Assembly: GCF_002865645.1 (NCBI RefSeq)
Contig: NW_020194626.1
Location: forward strand, 682,001 to 746,000
Reading direction: 5' to 3'
Length of the DNA stretch: 64,000 nucleotides
DNA from: Hyaloscypha bicolor E
Lineage: Eukaryota > Ascomycota > Leotiomycetes > Helotiales > Hyaloscyphaceae
The notes below the pieces were generated by a model that was given only the letters and a program-made list of their open reading frames with translations, had not been told where the DNA came from and ran no database searches. The stretch's first letter is position 1. The number at the start of each line of letters is the position of its first letter. The position numbers and the translations under genes were made by a program. This document shows, piece by piece, positions 1 to 11,627 of this stretch.

Positions 1-141
1 GATCGAATGCTCATTGCATGATCTCAGTCCAAAGTGGATGCCCAGAACTGCCCCCAATCGCTCATTCCAAATTCCAAAAGGAGGGAGACATGGCTGATAC
101 CCAAACCTGGGCTCTGGCCGACCTTTGACAATATTCTTTCC

Positions 142-1298
142 TCAGCCGACCATACCTGGGTCAGACGGGCTGAGGCGCCAGCTTTGAGTTCTCTGCATTG
201 CCTTCCGTCTCTCAGTAGCAGACCGTAAGGGTGATGGCGGTATCTTCTTGTCCGGTTTCGATGGAGGGTGACCAGGGTTCTCAGAACATTTGAAGTACCA
301 CTGGGGGTTTGAGATGTCCCGAGCTGAAAGTGGAAGAGCGATAACAGAGATTTCCGAGATCTCGGACAGGCTCACGCCAGTGAACACCGACCAAGCATGT
401 GTTCTCACAATAGAAGTCGTGAATGAGGTGTCACATTCGTATGATAGTGTTCTTCTGTATACTCTGGATGTGTTCAAGTCGAGGTGAAACGATTGGTGCG
501 CAGTAAGCTCAGGAACCGTTCCAAGTTGTCGGATATTTTGAAATACATCGGAGGTCTCCATCATGCCTTGGGCACTGAACACACTCTCTGAGTCGCTACT
601 TCCATTTCTGTGGCAGACGGTATAAACACTCTCAGATTCATACTTATCTTCCAGGTGGCGAAGTCGTTTCGAGACATCTTTGTTCGACGCCAAGATTTGG
701 TTGGTAAGTTTGTGTAGCTCTTTTGATGATCTGCTTGCTTCTAGATCAGATTCACTAAGAAATTTTAGTACCACATCTACTTGAACATCAGGGCGCAATT
801 TGGAATTGAAATTATGAGAGACGATGCAATATGCAGCCAAGGTACTGAAGAGCAGACATTGAAAACTGACCATTGAGCAATGCTGAGCATTAGGGACAAT
901 GAAGATTTATGGCTCTCAAGTCGTAGCATGATACTCGCTAGTTTGTTCTGTTTTAGCATCCAATTTGCACGCAACATGAGCGAAGTCCTAGGTCTAGTAA
1001 TGATTTTGTTGACCAGAGCTTCGAGTTCCGAGAATGTCAAAACTGCCTGCGTCAGAGATGTAACCAGGTGCTCGACTTTGATTAAAGTCATGCGTTGTCT
1101 CGATTCCGAATTCATTTTGCAAAGAAGCTTTTGAATCGCGGAGAGGCAAGCTTCGATTTGTGCAACTTGACTCAAGATATTATCCACCATTTGCGGAGCT
1201 TCGCTCAAAATGGATTTTATGGTGAAAATCGCTGATGTAACTTGCCCTGCCGCAAGGAGCAACCCCGCCATTGATGCTGTAGCACTTAAAGGGTCCAT
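142..1298 (-). CDS. STAND-type fungal N-terminal domain protein
   Basis: Two overlapping frames join through one intron: exon 1 is 1298..871 and exon 2 is 754..142, giving 346 aa. Splicing 870..755 (donor GTCAGT, acceptor TTAG) restores Gln-Cys-Glu-Ser-Asp, the junction expected in this family. The first ~30 residues (MDPLSATASMAGLLLAAGQV) and the following helical segment match the fungal N-terminal domain found at the front of NACHT/ankyrin STAND receptors. Here there is no nucleotide-binding domain or repeat region: after the coiled RLRHLE segment comes a low-complexity stretch, then a conserved block at about residues 250-310 (TSRVYRR..., HAWSVFTG...). The family role is presumed recognition or signalling; no function is shown for this stand-alone form. 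The start codon lies only 67 bp from the inverted-repeat end of the adjacent transposon, so its promoter is probably disrupted. The last ~45 residues are Pro/Arg-rich and could reflect a missed 3' intron. Confidence 0.75.
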
Positions 1299-1366
1299 TT
1301 TGAAAGTTTGTTGAACGATGAGGGAAATGAGAATTGGAAATCAATGGGAGTTATGACGTTCTGATA

Positions 1367-1403
1367 CAGTTATATGCGAAAACTCCCTGTTTTAGCGAAT
1401 TTT
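1367..1403 (+). repeat. Left terminal inverted repeat of DNA transposon
   Basis: 37-bp repeat matching the reverse complement of 13358..13394 with one difference (A versus G at repeat position 33). It is preceded by the TA target dinucleotide at 1365-1366. Confidence 0.93.
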
Positions 1404-1537
1404 AGCCGCATCATGCACTTTTGGTGCGCACCCCACCAAAAATTAATGATAATTGACAAAACTCACCCAACAATCGCACTACCACCTCCAGCACCATCCC
1501 AATTAGGCAATTTCGACTTTATTCGCAAGCTCCTACC

Positions 1538-2317
1538 ATGGCACGTTCAAAGAGCAAAAAAATCGAGAAACCACCGCCTTTAGTAGGCAAAAAACGACAG
1601 AGAAAACCTACGGCTAAGGCCTCCTCCGCTCTAGTAGCTCCCAAACAGCCTAAAATCAAGCTCACGACTGCTAGCAGGCCCCCAAAAGAGCCTTCTCCTG
1701 ATACTGGTGCTAGCGGAGCTAATCCCCAAAGGGAGCGTACTATCGAAATATCGTCGTCGTCGTCCAGCGAGTCTCCAGAGCCCGAAGCTAAGACCCACGT
1801 GGTTACCGTAAACTGGCAGGTTTACCTGAATTATAAGCTAGTTCATTCGGAGTCTTTTCAGGAGGATTTTTTATTAATTCTATATAATGGATACCGATTT
1901 TGGCAGGGCTGGGTTCAGATGAGGGTCGACGAAGCGGCGAAGACGGATAAGGAGATCAAAGCTAGGAGAAAATGGAAGGGAATATATGGAGCTTTGAGTA
2001 ATCGACAGATCTTCCATATCCAAGATAGGAAGAGCTTTGAGAGGTTCGAAAAAATAATGGTTTCTAGGGGCTCAAAAGGCGTTAATTACATTATTAAAGC
2101 TCGATTCGTTACTAAAGGAGACCCCGAATCATTACCGGAACCAGAGAAAGCGTTAGGAAAGAGAAGAAAAACACCAGATCCTCCCAAGCTAGTCTATTTA
2201 GATAATGACAGTAATACTAAAAAGAGTATTCCCCCTATTAAGAAGGCTAGGAAAACAGCTACCACTATCGCTATTATGTCTTTAGTCAAGGATAGGAAGA
2301 CACAATTAAGATATTAG
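1538..2317 (+). CDS. Uncharacterised 259-aa transposon-borne protein
   Basis: An intact reading frame of 259 aa close to the left inverted repeat. I do not recognise the family. Residues 1-85 are Lys/Pro/Ser-rich and look disordered, with basic runs that could act as nuclear localisation signals and a poly-Ser tract at about 72-77. Residues ~88-200 look like a compact alpha/beta domain (HVVTVNWQVYLNYKLVHSES, then aromatic- and Lys-rich segments ending VNYIIKARFVTKGD). The tail is basic again. The neighbouring transposon DNA is full of RIP-like stops, whereas this frame is open for 780 bp and has a less extreme base composition. The stop at 2317 is followed by sequence that still looks coding in another frame, so the C-terminus may be truncated. 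It could be an accessory transposition protein or captured cargo; neither is shown. Confidence 0.55.
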   Translation: MARSKSKKIEKPPPLVGKKRQRKPTAKASSALVAPKQPKIKLTTASRPPKEPSPDTGASGANPQRERTIEISSSSSSESPEPEAKTHVVTVNWQVYLNYKLVHSESFQEDFLLILYNGYRFWQGWVQMRVDEAAKTDKEIKARRKWKGIYGALSNRQIFHIQDRKSFERFEKIMVSRGSKGVNYIIKARFVTKGDPESLPEPEKALGKRRKTPDPPKLVYLDNDSNTKKSIPPIKKARKTATTIAIMSLVKDRKTQLRY

Positions 2318-2629
2318 GAGAGATTAAGCCTACTTTCGCGGTATTAGAGATATAATAGGAGAGAAAGGGGAGGGTGCCCAAATAGGAATTAATAGTATTT
2401 TATCCATAAAGGGAACTATTTCAGGATTAAATTAGATAACTTCCATAAATAGATAAATTAATGGAGAGATGAGCTTCCTAATAAGGCTAATACCACTACT
2501 ATTCCTACTAATTTAATTATTAAATAGATACTATATAGCGAAAATTAATAGAGGATTAGTAGACGACGAAATGAGAGTAAAGGAAAGGTAAAGGAGAAAG
2601 AAAGAGTAAAGGATAAACCTAGTATATCA

Positions 2630-2678
2630 AATAAATAGATTAGATTAGAATACTGGCTAGTATTCTAATCTATTTATT
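2630..2678. repeat. Long hairpin-forming palindrome
   Basis: The arms AATAAATAGATTAGA...ATACT and AGTATTCTAATCTATTTATT pair perfectly except for a 5-bp extra TTAGA in the left arm, with GGCT as the loop. This may be the remnant of a small inverted-repeat element or a structural part of the host transposon. Confidence 0.7.
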
Positions 2679-2699
2679 AAAAATACCCACTAATTATAT

Positions 2700-2990
2700 T
2701 CTAATCAGATTCTAATTAAGGTAATCATGAATATTTATAAATACTTTAATTACTATACACGTAACTATTGCACGTAATATACTAACCTAATTAGGTATGG
2801 CTCCCGATCTAGTATCTCGTCTTTGCAAGCCTTTCGATATACTAATTAGGCAGCGAGGTAGCACTAAGGCAATACTAGAGCGGGGCCTCTACTTAATCAG
2901 GCTAGCGTATCACGTGCGACAGTCACATATAGAGTAATTAAAGTATTTATGAATATTCATGATTATATATTCTAATCTAATTAAATTATT
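2700..2990. repeat. Inverted-repeat unit (MITE-like)
   Basis: About 55 bp at 2700-2755 is an imperfect reverse complement of 2935-2990, with about 180 bp between. Both arms share the segment around AATCATGAATATT and TAAATACTTTAATTAC. A third related arm lies near 3030-3065. Ends and target duplication could not be fixed by eye. Confidence 0.5.
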
Positions 2991-3429
2991 TAAGTATTAC
3001 GGTAATTATATTCTATTCAAGCTAATTATAAATATTCATGAATATTCGGAATACCTTAATTACTTTTTTGACATACTAGATAAACCAAGAGAGGGCTTAT
3101 CTCAACCCATTATTAACTACAATTACTATGGCAATAAATTCAAGGGAGAAGAGCCCTCTACTAGCTTATATAGCATCCCACGGGTACTACTACCCCGTCG
3201 TTTACCTATATATCCCGCCGATTACGATCCAATTCCCCCCCCTAAGTTCGTAGCTATTAAGTAAGCTTCACGTCATTGAGCTAAACTCCTCTAGCAAAAC
3301 CAGCTTCTTCCCCGTCTATAAGCTAATTCGCCTTATTTTTAATATCAATGACCTTCTCCTCCTACTTTTTTATATTCCCGGTATTAAGATCGCAATCATT
3401 AAGCTAAGTACTTCTCTAGCGTCTTTAAT

Positions 3430-4060
3430 TTGCATACTTTACAAGAGTCTAGCCTAATTCGTAGAGATACTAATATTAGGGAGGAATTAGTATTATTCAG
3501 GGCATGGCTAGATACTTACTTACCTCGAAATCGACGAGCTAATATTAGTAATTTGATAGCTATGGCGTTAGAGGAGCAGATTAACCCGAAATAGCTAAAG
3601 GCAATAGAGAAATCGGAGGCTAAAGAATATGGTATTCCATAGGGATTTCTCCTTATTATAAAGGATCAGGTTTCCCCTTGGCATACTATATGGAATTCAG
3701 AGGTTAATTAATCTTCTATATCAAATATAGGTGCTCCGGTACTAATTACTAATATAGTAGCTCTTTCCCAAAGCACTATTCCGGATACCCAAGCAGGAAA
3801 CTCGATTCGACCAGATATTGTCTTTAGTACGTATCCTAAAGACGAGATTAGCTTCTACCAGGGTATAGGTAACTTATAGAAGCAGGATTAGGAAGAGTTT
3901 ATAACTCCTGGGATATTTAATAATAATTGCGAATTGATTAGGGGTTAGATAGAGGATAATATTTAGAATCGAGCCTTGATTTCCACATATTACGGGACTA
4001 GGGAGGCGAGGAATGAACTAATCAGATTATAGGATTTTAGGCTCTTTTAAAGAGATTTAT
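3430..4060 (+). pseudogene. RIP-damaged ORF of unknown function within the transposon
   Basis: One frame reads as protein-like sequence over about 600 bp (for example FRAWLDTYLPRNRRANISNL, then AMALEEQINPK) but is broken by repeated TAG/TAA codons at places where Gln or Trp would fit. That is the pattern expected from RIP. I do not recognise the family. It follows the intact 259-aa ORF on the same strand and may have been the second gene, or the 3' part of the same gene, of the original ~4.2-kb transposon. It is interrupted shortly after by the gypsy insertion at 4098. Confidence 0.45.
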
Positions 4061-4097
4061 TACTAGTATTATAGTTATTGTTTTTAGTCGAGATTAT

Positions 4098-4395
4098 TAT
4101 AAGGTATTTATTAGTAGGTAATAAGACAATAAAATGAATTAGTATATTATGAAACCACAGTATTAAATTCAGTATAGAACTAATCTCTGTCCCTCCTATA
4201 AGATCCAGGGAAGCCCCCTCTAAATAGGAGGCCCCAATGGCATACATATAATTAGTGATTTATAAGCCTAATACATATAATATAAATAGTAGTTAGTTAG
4301 GATATTAAAGGGCTACCGAACTCCCTAATTAATACCCGTAATATCCGAGGTTCGTTATATGCCCTTAAGTCACGTGCGATCCTATATATATTATA
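4098..4395 (-). repeat. LTR (3' LTR of the gypsy element)
   Basis: 298 bp, collinear with 11628..11925. The differences seen between the two copies are almost all C/T or G/A transitions, as expected from RIP after insertion. Confidence 0.92.
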
Positions 4396-5599
4396 ACTAT
4401 GCCCCTCTTCTAGGATCTTGTCCCCAAGATCCATTAATCTATCCTAGTAAACATTTAATTAATTATTTATTTAATTAATATAAACTTCCAGTATCTTGGG
4501 AAGTGGTTTTGCTAATATGATCTGGATAATAGACGTAAAAATCGTCTAATTAGATCAGGGCTAAGTAAGCGAGAAGAAAGAGTAATTATACCCCAGATAT
4601 AAGGGCTAGCTAGTAATTGTGATTTCGTTTGGGATCTGAGTATTCTAATTAGCTCGATCTAAAGTACTAAGGTACTACCCTACGAAATTAATATTACTTA
4701 TTAGATCTCGTATTAGAATAATCTAAATAGCTATATGGAAAGTATTTAATAAATATTCGTATAAGAAACCTATATAAATATTTCTGAGGTCCTAGAGATT
4801 ATTTGCGGGCTCCTGGAAGCATATATTAATTAGTTATACTAGTTTCTAATTAGGACTAATACGAAAACTAGTAATTAATTTAGGTAATTCTCTATCTCTA
4901 TAAAAGGATCTCTTTGCATTACTATATACTCTCTTCCTTTCTAATAACTATATATATAACTTTTTCTATTATTACTTTCTAGCCTCTTCTTTTATCCTTC
5001 TCTAAGTCTTCTTTAATTATTTTTAATTAATTCCATAATATCTTCTTCTGGCTTCATTATTTGTCCCTATAATAATAAGTATAAAGGTAACCTTATAGCC
5101 TCCTTTCTTATTACTAGTAGATACTTGAAATATTTTAAGTATTTGCTTATTAATTCCTTTACCTTATATACTATAGTATCTGGCAAGAAGAATTATGACT
5201 ATTATAATAAGGGTTCTAAGTCTTATATATTAGTAAGTTCTTTAGCTTTAATATCTATTAAAGCTAATATGATTTCAGATTCCTTATTACTTATTAAAGG
5301 CTTACTAGTCCTGGGAAGATACCGTTATAATCTTTAAGAAATTTCTTAAAACATATCCTAAATAGTATTATACTAATAAGGATAATACTATTAATTAGGT
5401 TTTTAAAGACTAGAAAAATACTAATAAGCTTCGGAATTCTTCTTCTCGTCTTAATAAGGCAGATAATAATACTATTTAGGTTAGTATCCCAAAAATAAGT
5501 TTTTTCTAATATACTTAGGTATTTACTAATTCCTTAAAGAAATACTATAATATCTATTTTTAAGGTATTAACCTTATTACTAAGCTTATTACCGAGATT

Positions 5600-8500
5600 A
5601 CTAAGTAGTCTATTACTAGTATTTTAAGTACTAATAATATAATACTTATGGCTATTCGGGACCTAACTTTAGAAGTTCGGGCTTTTTATAAGATATATAT
5701 AGTAGTTATAAGTTTCTTACTTACTTCTCTTAATATCCTTAATACTAATATTATTATAGTATAATTATATTCTATTAAGAGATAAGCGGATTCCGGAGAG
5801 TATTAGCTAATTCTTTACTAAGTCCTAAATAGGGCCAGTATTTAGTATTCTTGCTTTAGGAATTAGGAATTTATAGGAATTAGAGTTTATTTATTTGAGA
5901 TACTTATAGCTAGTCTACCTATAATAAATCTTTCTTAATCCTAAATTCTTTTTCTAATAATTTAAATATAATTCTTATAAGCCTTAATAAAATCCTGGAA
6001 AACCTTTATAGGTAAAAAATCCAGGGAAAAAGCGTCTCTATTACTATTCCGGGCCTTTTCTTGGCTATTTAGGTTCTTTCTTTCTTTTAAGTAGCCTTTT
6101 TCTTAGTAGTCCAGAATTCTTTTTAATCTTAAGAGGTTATTAAAAGATAGTTTCGGATTCCAAGCTATGGTTTTGGTTATATAATTTCAGAAATTCCTTA
6201 GAATTTTTAAGATTAAGGAAAGCAGGTAACCAGGTATTATAATCTTTAGGCCAGGCTTTCTATTTAATTAAATACTATTACTTCTTACTTCTACTATCTT
6301 ATTAATAATTAATAATAGCTTTTACTTCCTATTCTTATTCTTTATTATTATTTACTAATTCCGAAAGTTTTCCGGAAAGATATAGATATAGCTTCTAATT
6401 CTTTTTTACTATATACTTTTTAAGAAAAGAAATATAAAAAGTTAGATATAAATAATTATATATACTTAGTAGTTCTAATTTATATACCAAATTACTAATA
6501 TATTTAAGGATCCTAAATAGACCTATAAATTTTGGTTTAAGCTTTCCTACCTTAAGTTTAATATTCCTTATTAATAGTATTACCTAGGCTTCTTTAAAGT
6601 AATATTTAGCTAACCGGTATTTATTATAATAGGTTTCCTGGTTATTTTATATATAATACTATAAATTCTTAAGCTTTCTCTATTTTGCTTTAAGGGTTTC
6701 TAGCCTCTTATATATAGCTAGTACCTCTCCTATAATTCTATCCTTAGGATTCTATAGAAGTTAAGGGTAATATCCGTAATATATATAGAAAGATATATCT
6801 TATAAAACCTAATATTTTAAGTTATTATATATAAATTCTGTAAAAGATAACTTTTTAAACTAGTTATTCTTTTAGGTATTATAATAATATCTCAGGTAAT
6901 ATTTTAGGGCCTAGTTCTGCCTTTCTATTTAATTATCTATCTAAGGATAATAAGCTATACTCAAATACTATTTATATATTAAGTAGAAGCAGAAAGCGGA
7001 CCAGAACTAGCTAGTAAATACTATTTCTCGGTTAGAAATAATTCTATTAGGGGAGCTAAAAATCAAGAAAACATGTTTCTATATAATCTTGGCAAGCTTT
7101 AGAGAGTTAATAATCTTATAGTATATAATATATCTTACTATTTTAGAGTACTAGTTAATAACTATAAGGATTATATTAAAATCGGGATCTCCTATTAGGT
7201 TCTTATATAGTAATAGACCTATAATAAAATCTATAAAGATCTTATTTCAGGGTCTTTTAGGCTATAGTAAATTACTAAGCAGACTATATAGCAAATGCCT
7301 TTTTGCCTTAACTCTCTAGCAAATATTATATTCTTAATAATAATTATAAATATCTTCTTTTATATTCTCCTAATACTAGAATCTTCTAAGAAGCTCGAGA
7401 GTTTTCTTTACTTTATAATATCTAGCTATTAGGTTATTATAATAAAGCTTTATAACTTCTTAATATAAAGCGGGATTATTAAGTATAATAATTCTTGAAT
7501 AGTACCTAAATAGGCCCGAATTATTTTTCCAGATTTCTTTTTCTTTAGTATCTTTCTTACTAAGCCTCTATTTTATAATATTCTAATATTAAGAATTATT
7601 TCTCTAAGCTATCTAGATAATATCTAGAAAGAATTTAGATAAAGGGGCTAGTACTATAGCTCTTTTAGTAGCTATATATATCTATATACGGGGAATTAGG
7701 TATTTATAACTATCTAATTCAAAAACTCGGGGGACCGAGAAATCTTTAGTTCTATTAAGTAATATGGTTATAGATACCCTTATTACCTTAGCTATAGTAG
7801 TAGAGCCTTTAAGGCATTTCCCTATACCTTACTTTTTAACTAATTTTATAGTTAAGGGATCTATAAAATAATCTATCTGCTTATCTTATAATAAATATTT
7901 CTCCTTAGCTACTATAGATATAGTAAGTATTAAATAATACCTATTTTAAAAAAAGAACTCTTTAGATATTTATAAGGACTTCTAAATTATAATTATAAAA
8001 GCTCTCTTTAACTTATTCTAAAAGATTAGAAGCCAAGTTATATTAATAGGACTTTCTTTATAATTAGGTCTTTTACTAGGTCTATCTGCTAGGTTTAAGG
8101 TACCTTTATAGTAAATAATATTAAAATTATATATTATAAGATATATTACCTAATATACTTAATAGCTCTCTAAATACTTTATTTCTATAAAATATTAGAG
8201 GTTATTATAGTCTATAATAACCTTAATTATAAACCTGGACCCTTTAAGGTAATAGTACTAATACTTAAAGGCTTTAATAATTACAAGTAGCTCCCTATTA
8301 TAGGTACTATAATTATATTTGGCTCCGGAAAGTTTCCGGGACTAGAATACTACTAGATACTAGTATTTTTTTGGGCTATTATTGGGATTAACTTATTATA
8401 AAATAGTACTAGTAATTACAAATTTCGATATATTAGTTTTAATATAAATTTTCTTAGAAAGGTCAAAATAGACCAGGATAGGTATTATAATAAAAGCTTT

Positions 8501-10600
8501 TTTTAAAGTCTTAAAGCTTTTAGCCACTTTATCTATTTATATAAAGAGACCGGATTTCCGGCCCTTTTCTATTTCTTTTAAGAGGTTTATTAAGCCTATA
8601 GTTACCTGAGAGTAATAGTAAATAAACCTATAGTAGAAATTAGTAAATCCAAGAAATACTTAGATATTATAAAATAATTCTGGTTCTGGCTATTTAATAA
8701 TATTACGAACCCGTTTAGGATCCGTATAAATATCTTCTATTCTAATAAGGAAGCCCAAAAATTTGATTTCCTTAATATTAAACTTATATTTACTAAGTTT
8801 ATAAAATAGGTTATTTTTATATAGCCTAGTAAGTATCTAGTAAATATAATTATGGTATTTAGCTTTATTTCGGGAGTAAATAAGGATATTATCTAAATAA
8901 ATAACTATAAAATAATTCAGGAATCCTATAAGTATAGTATTAATATATACTTGAAATATGGCTAGTATATTAGCTAGCCCAAAAGGCATTATAAGATATT
9001 TAAAATAGCTATAGCAGGTCCTAAAAGCCGTCTTTTATTTATATTCTTTACGAATTCTTACCTAATAATATATATTCTTGAGATCTAGCTTTATAAAGAT
9101 CTTGGCTTCTTAGAGCCAGTTAAGGGTCTTATTAATAAGAGAAAGCAAATACTAATTCTTAATTATAACTTGGTTAAGTTTATAATAATTAATATAAAGA
9201 TATAGTTCTTTATTTTTCTTAGGAATAAAAAGAATAAGTGCCCCTATTAGGCTTTTACTAGGCCTTATCTAATATTTATAAAGTATATCCTATAAATATA
9301 GATATAATACTTCTAGTTAGGTCTCTAATAGATTATATAAAGGCCTATATGAGACCGTATTATCTATATTAATAGAATATTTAATACTGCCAAGATTAGG
9401 AAGTTCTAAAGCTTTATTAGGGTCAAAAACCTCTAAGAAGTCTTTATATTTATTATTCCGGAAATAGATAGGTATTTCTAAGGCCCTTTTCCGGAGAGTA
9501 TTAATTTGCCATATTAAAAACTCCTATTTAGTATTACTAGAACTATATAATAAAGTAGAGACCTAGTAACTATTACAAATATATAAAGCCTATTATCTAG
9601 GATAATTATATTTGCCTTTAGTTAAGAATAAGACTTGAGATACTAGCTCAGGATACCGGTTAAGCTTCTTACTAAATTCTTTTAGTATTAGGATCTTAAT
9701 ATTATTAGGCTATATAAATATATATACCTATTATTTCTTAATATAGTCTATATATTATATAAGAGTTATTTCATAAAATTCTATACTAAAGACAAGGCTA
9801 TAAGAGCCAATATTCTTATACCTATAGAACTAGAGCTTAAAAGAATATATCTTACTATAATTATCTATAATAAATATCTCAAGATTATAGGCTTAATAGA
9901 TCTTAAATCTATTCCTATAAAAGGTTATAAACTCTTAGTTATACTTAGCTAAGGTAATAAAGCCCCGGCTTTAAGCCTAATTATTATTAAGAAAGTTATA
10001 GTCTAATCCGGTATTACTAAGTCTGCTATATATCTCTAAGGTACCTATTTCTGGCTATATTAATCTTACTTAAATAGTTATATGAAGTAATATGCCTTTT
10101 TTATTATGGCCAAAATTATTAATATTCAAGATTTGGCCTTTTTTTTTCCCTATTTCTTAGGAGAGTCTCCTCTAAAGCACTTCTCTATAGTAATAGTATT
10201 AACCTGCTTCTATAGATGCCTTGACTCTTTTATGGTTTTGGCCTTATTAGGGTTCTGCTAAGCCTATTTAGTATACTTGGAATACTTTATACTTCCTGAG
10301 AAATATCTTTTCTATTTATAAGTCTAATAAATCATACCTAAAATAGAACTAGTACTTTATTAAGGCCTTAAAGGGGCCAAAGTACTACCTGAGGGTTTCT
10401 CATGTAATTTTCGGAACTTATTCTTTCTTTTTTAATAGCCTTATAAATCAGAATTTACTAAATTAGAGTCCTTAGGAATAGAATTACCCTTACTAGACTT
10501 CTCTGCCTTTGCTTTCCTTAATTTGGGGTAAGTAATATATTCTGCTTTCTGAGCTTTCTCAAGCTATTTGGAAACAGATACTACCTTATCTCCTGAGAGA
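5600..10600 (-). pseudogene. Gypsy pol relic (RT, RNase H, integrase)
   Basis: Reading the minus strand, about 9010-8880 encodes a reverse transcriptase core: Y-F-K-Y-L-I-M-P-F-G-L-A-N, then V-I-Y-L-D-N-I-L-I-Y-S. The catalytic YLDD has become YLDN. About 8310-8200 gives an RNase H signature (Y-T-Y-D-K-E-L-L-A-I-like, then a DYNNL block). About 7300-7000 contains integrase-like segments. Many in-frame stops make all products non-functional. The outer limits given here are approximate. Confidence 0.8.
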
Positions 10601-10859
10601 ATAAATATAAGTATCTAATGAGTCTTATAGTCAGATAAAGTAATATTAAGAGTCCGGACCCGGTCTCTCTTAGGGTATAGGTCCTAGTTAACTTTGAGAC
10701 TAATTATCCGAGTATATAACTTGGTAACTATCTTGCCGTCCTTCTAATAAAGATCTCGGAGTTTCTCAAAGGTATCTTATTAACGGGTTTAAGGTACTTG
10801 GAGCATATTGGCCAAGTAGGCCTTAAATCGCTCCTAATAAACCTTATATAATAGTGGGC

Positions 10860-11505
10860 TTTACTTTATTATAGCCTCCTAAGTATTATAAGATTCATTC
10901 CTAAGGGCACTTGTAGTAGAATTAATTCTAGAAGAGTGTCTATTATAAGTCTAAGGCTAGGTCCTAAAGACTGCCTTCCAGGAGAATACGAATATCCTCT
11001 ATTTCTTAAGGAACTTTCTATAATATAAGTCAGGTATCCGGACTTTGAGAAGCTTCTCTCGGTCCAAATATATCTTTAGGATATTATATAGTAGCTTCTA
11101 ATAAATAGTATTAAGATTACTCTCAAAGCTTATTATATTAGGAAAGGAAGTAGGTTCTAATCCTATTTCAGGAAGTTCCCTAGTAGGAATTACTAAGGAA
11201 GAAAAAGTGAACTTACGAATAGAGTTTCTATGAGATATAGTAAACCGCAAGGTATCCCTGAGAGTATCCTTATATTACTCTAACTATAGGATATGCTAGT
11301 TAATTATATCCACTAATTCTTGCTTTTGTTAGAGCGCTTCGACTTTAGTACGCAAGCCCTGTTCCGTAGCTTGGGCGGCAGTAATTCGGGCATTAATCTC
11401 GGCGTCTTAATTATTGCCGGGATTATTTCCGTTATTATTACTAGCTCTCGGAGGCTCCTGAGGGGCCCTATTAAAAGTATTAGACGAGCCTTCGCTATTA
11501 CCCAT
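10860..11505 (-). pseudogene. Gypsy gag relic
   Basis: A minus-strand ATG at 11505, about 120 bp inside the 5' LTR, opens a gag-like frame (MGNSEGSSNTFNRAPQEPPR) that soon meets a stop and then resumes with a helical Gln/Ala-rich segment. This is the layout of fungal gypsy gag proteins. The downstream limit is approximate. Confidence 0.6.
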
Positions 11506-11627
11506 ATCGGGGTTAATCTAGTTAACTTCCTCTATAGGAATAGTTTTGGCAAGGGGTCGTATATTTCGCAGATTTCGAGATATGATTACTTATTAAACTA
11601 CCTCCTTTGAGGGTAGAGAGATTAGCT

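Larger units (their letters stand above)
2318..3429. other. Non-coding, AT-rich transposon interior with palindromes
   Basis: No credible gene. The sequence is AT-rich transposon DNA containing a near-perfect hairpin (2630-2678) and a pair of inverted arms (about 2700-2755 against 2935-2990). A 101-codon open frame at 2959..3264 starts inside one of these arms and has no recognisable domain, so I do not call it a gene. Confidence 0.6.

Noticed and set aside
2959..3264. 101-codon plus-strand ORF
   Set aside because: Begins inside inverted-repeat arms of the transposon and lacks any recognisable domain; AT-rich chance frame.
5125..5337. 70-codon plus-strand ORF in the gypsy interior
   Set aside because: Antisense to the retrotransposon and composed of low-complexity AT-rich codons.
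11320..11610. 96-codon plus-strand ORF
   Set aside because: It is the antisense shadow of the gypsy gag start on the minus strand; no domain and wrong strand for the element.
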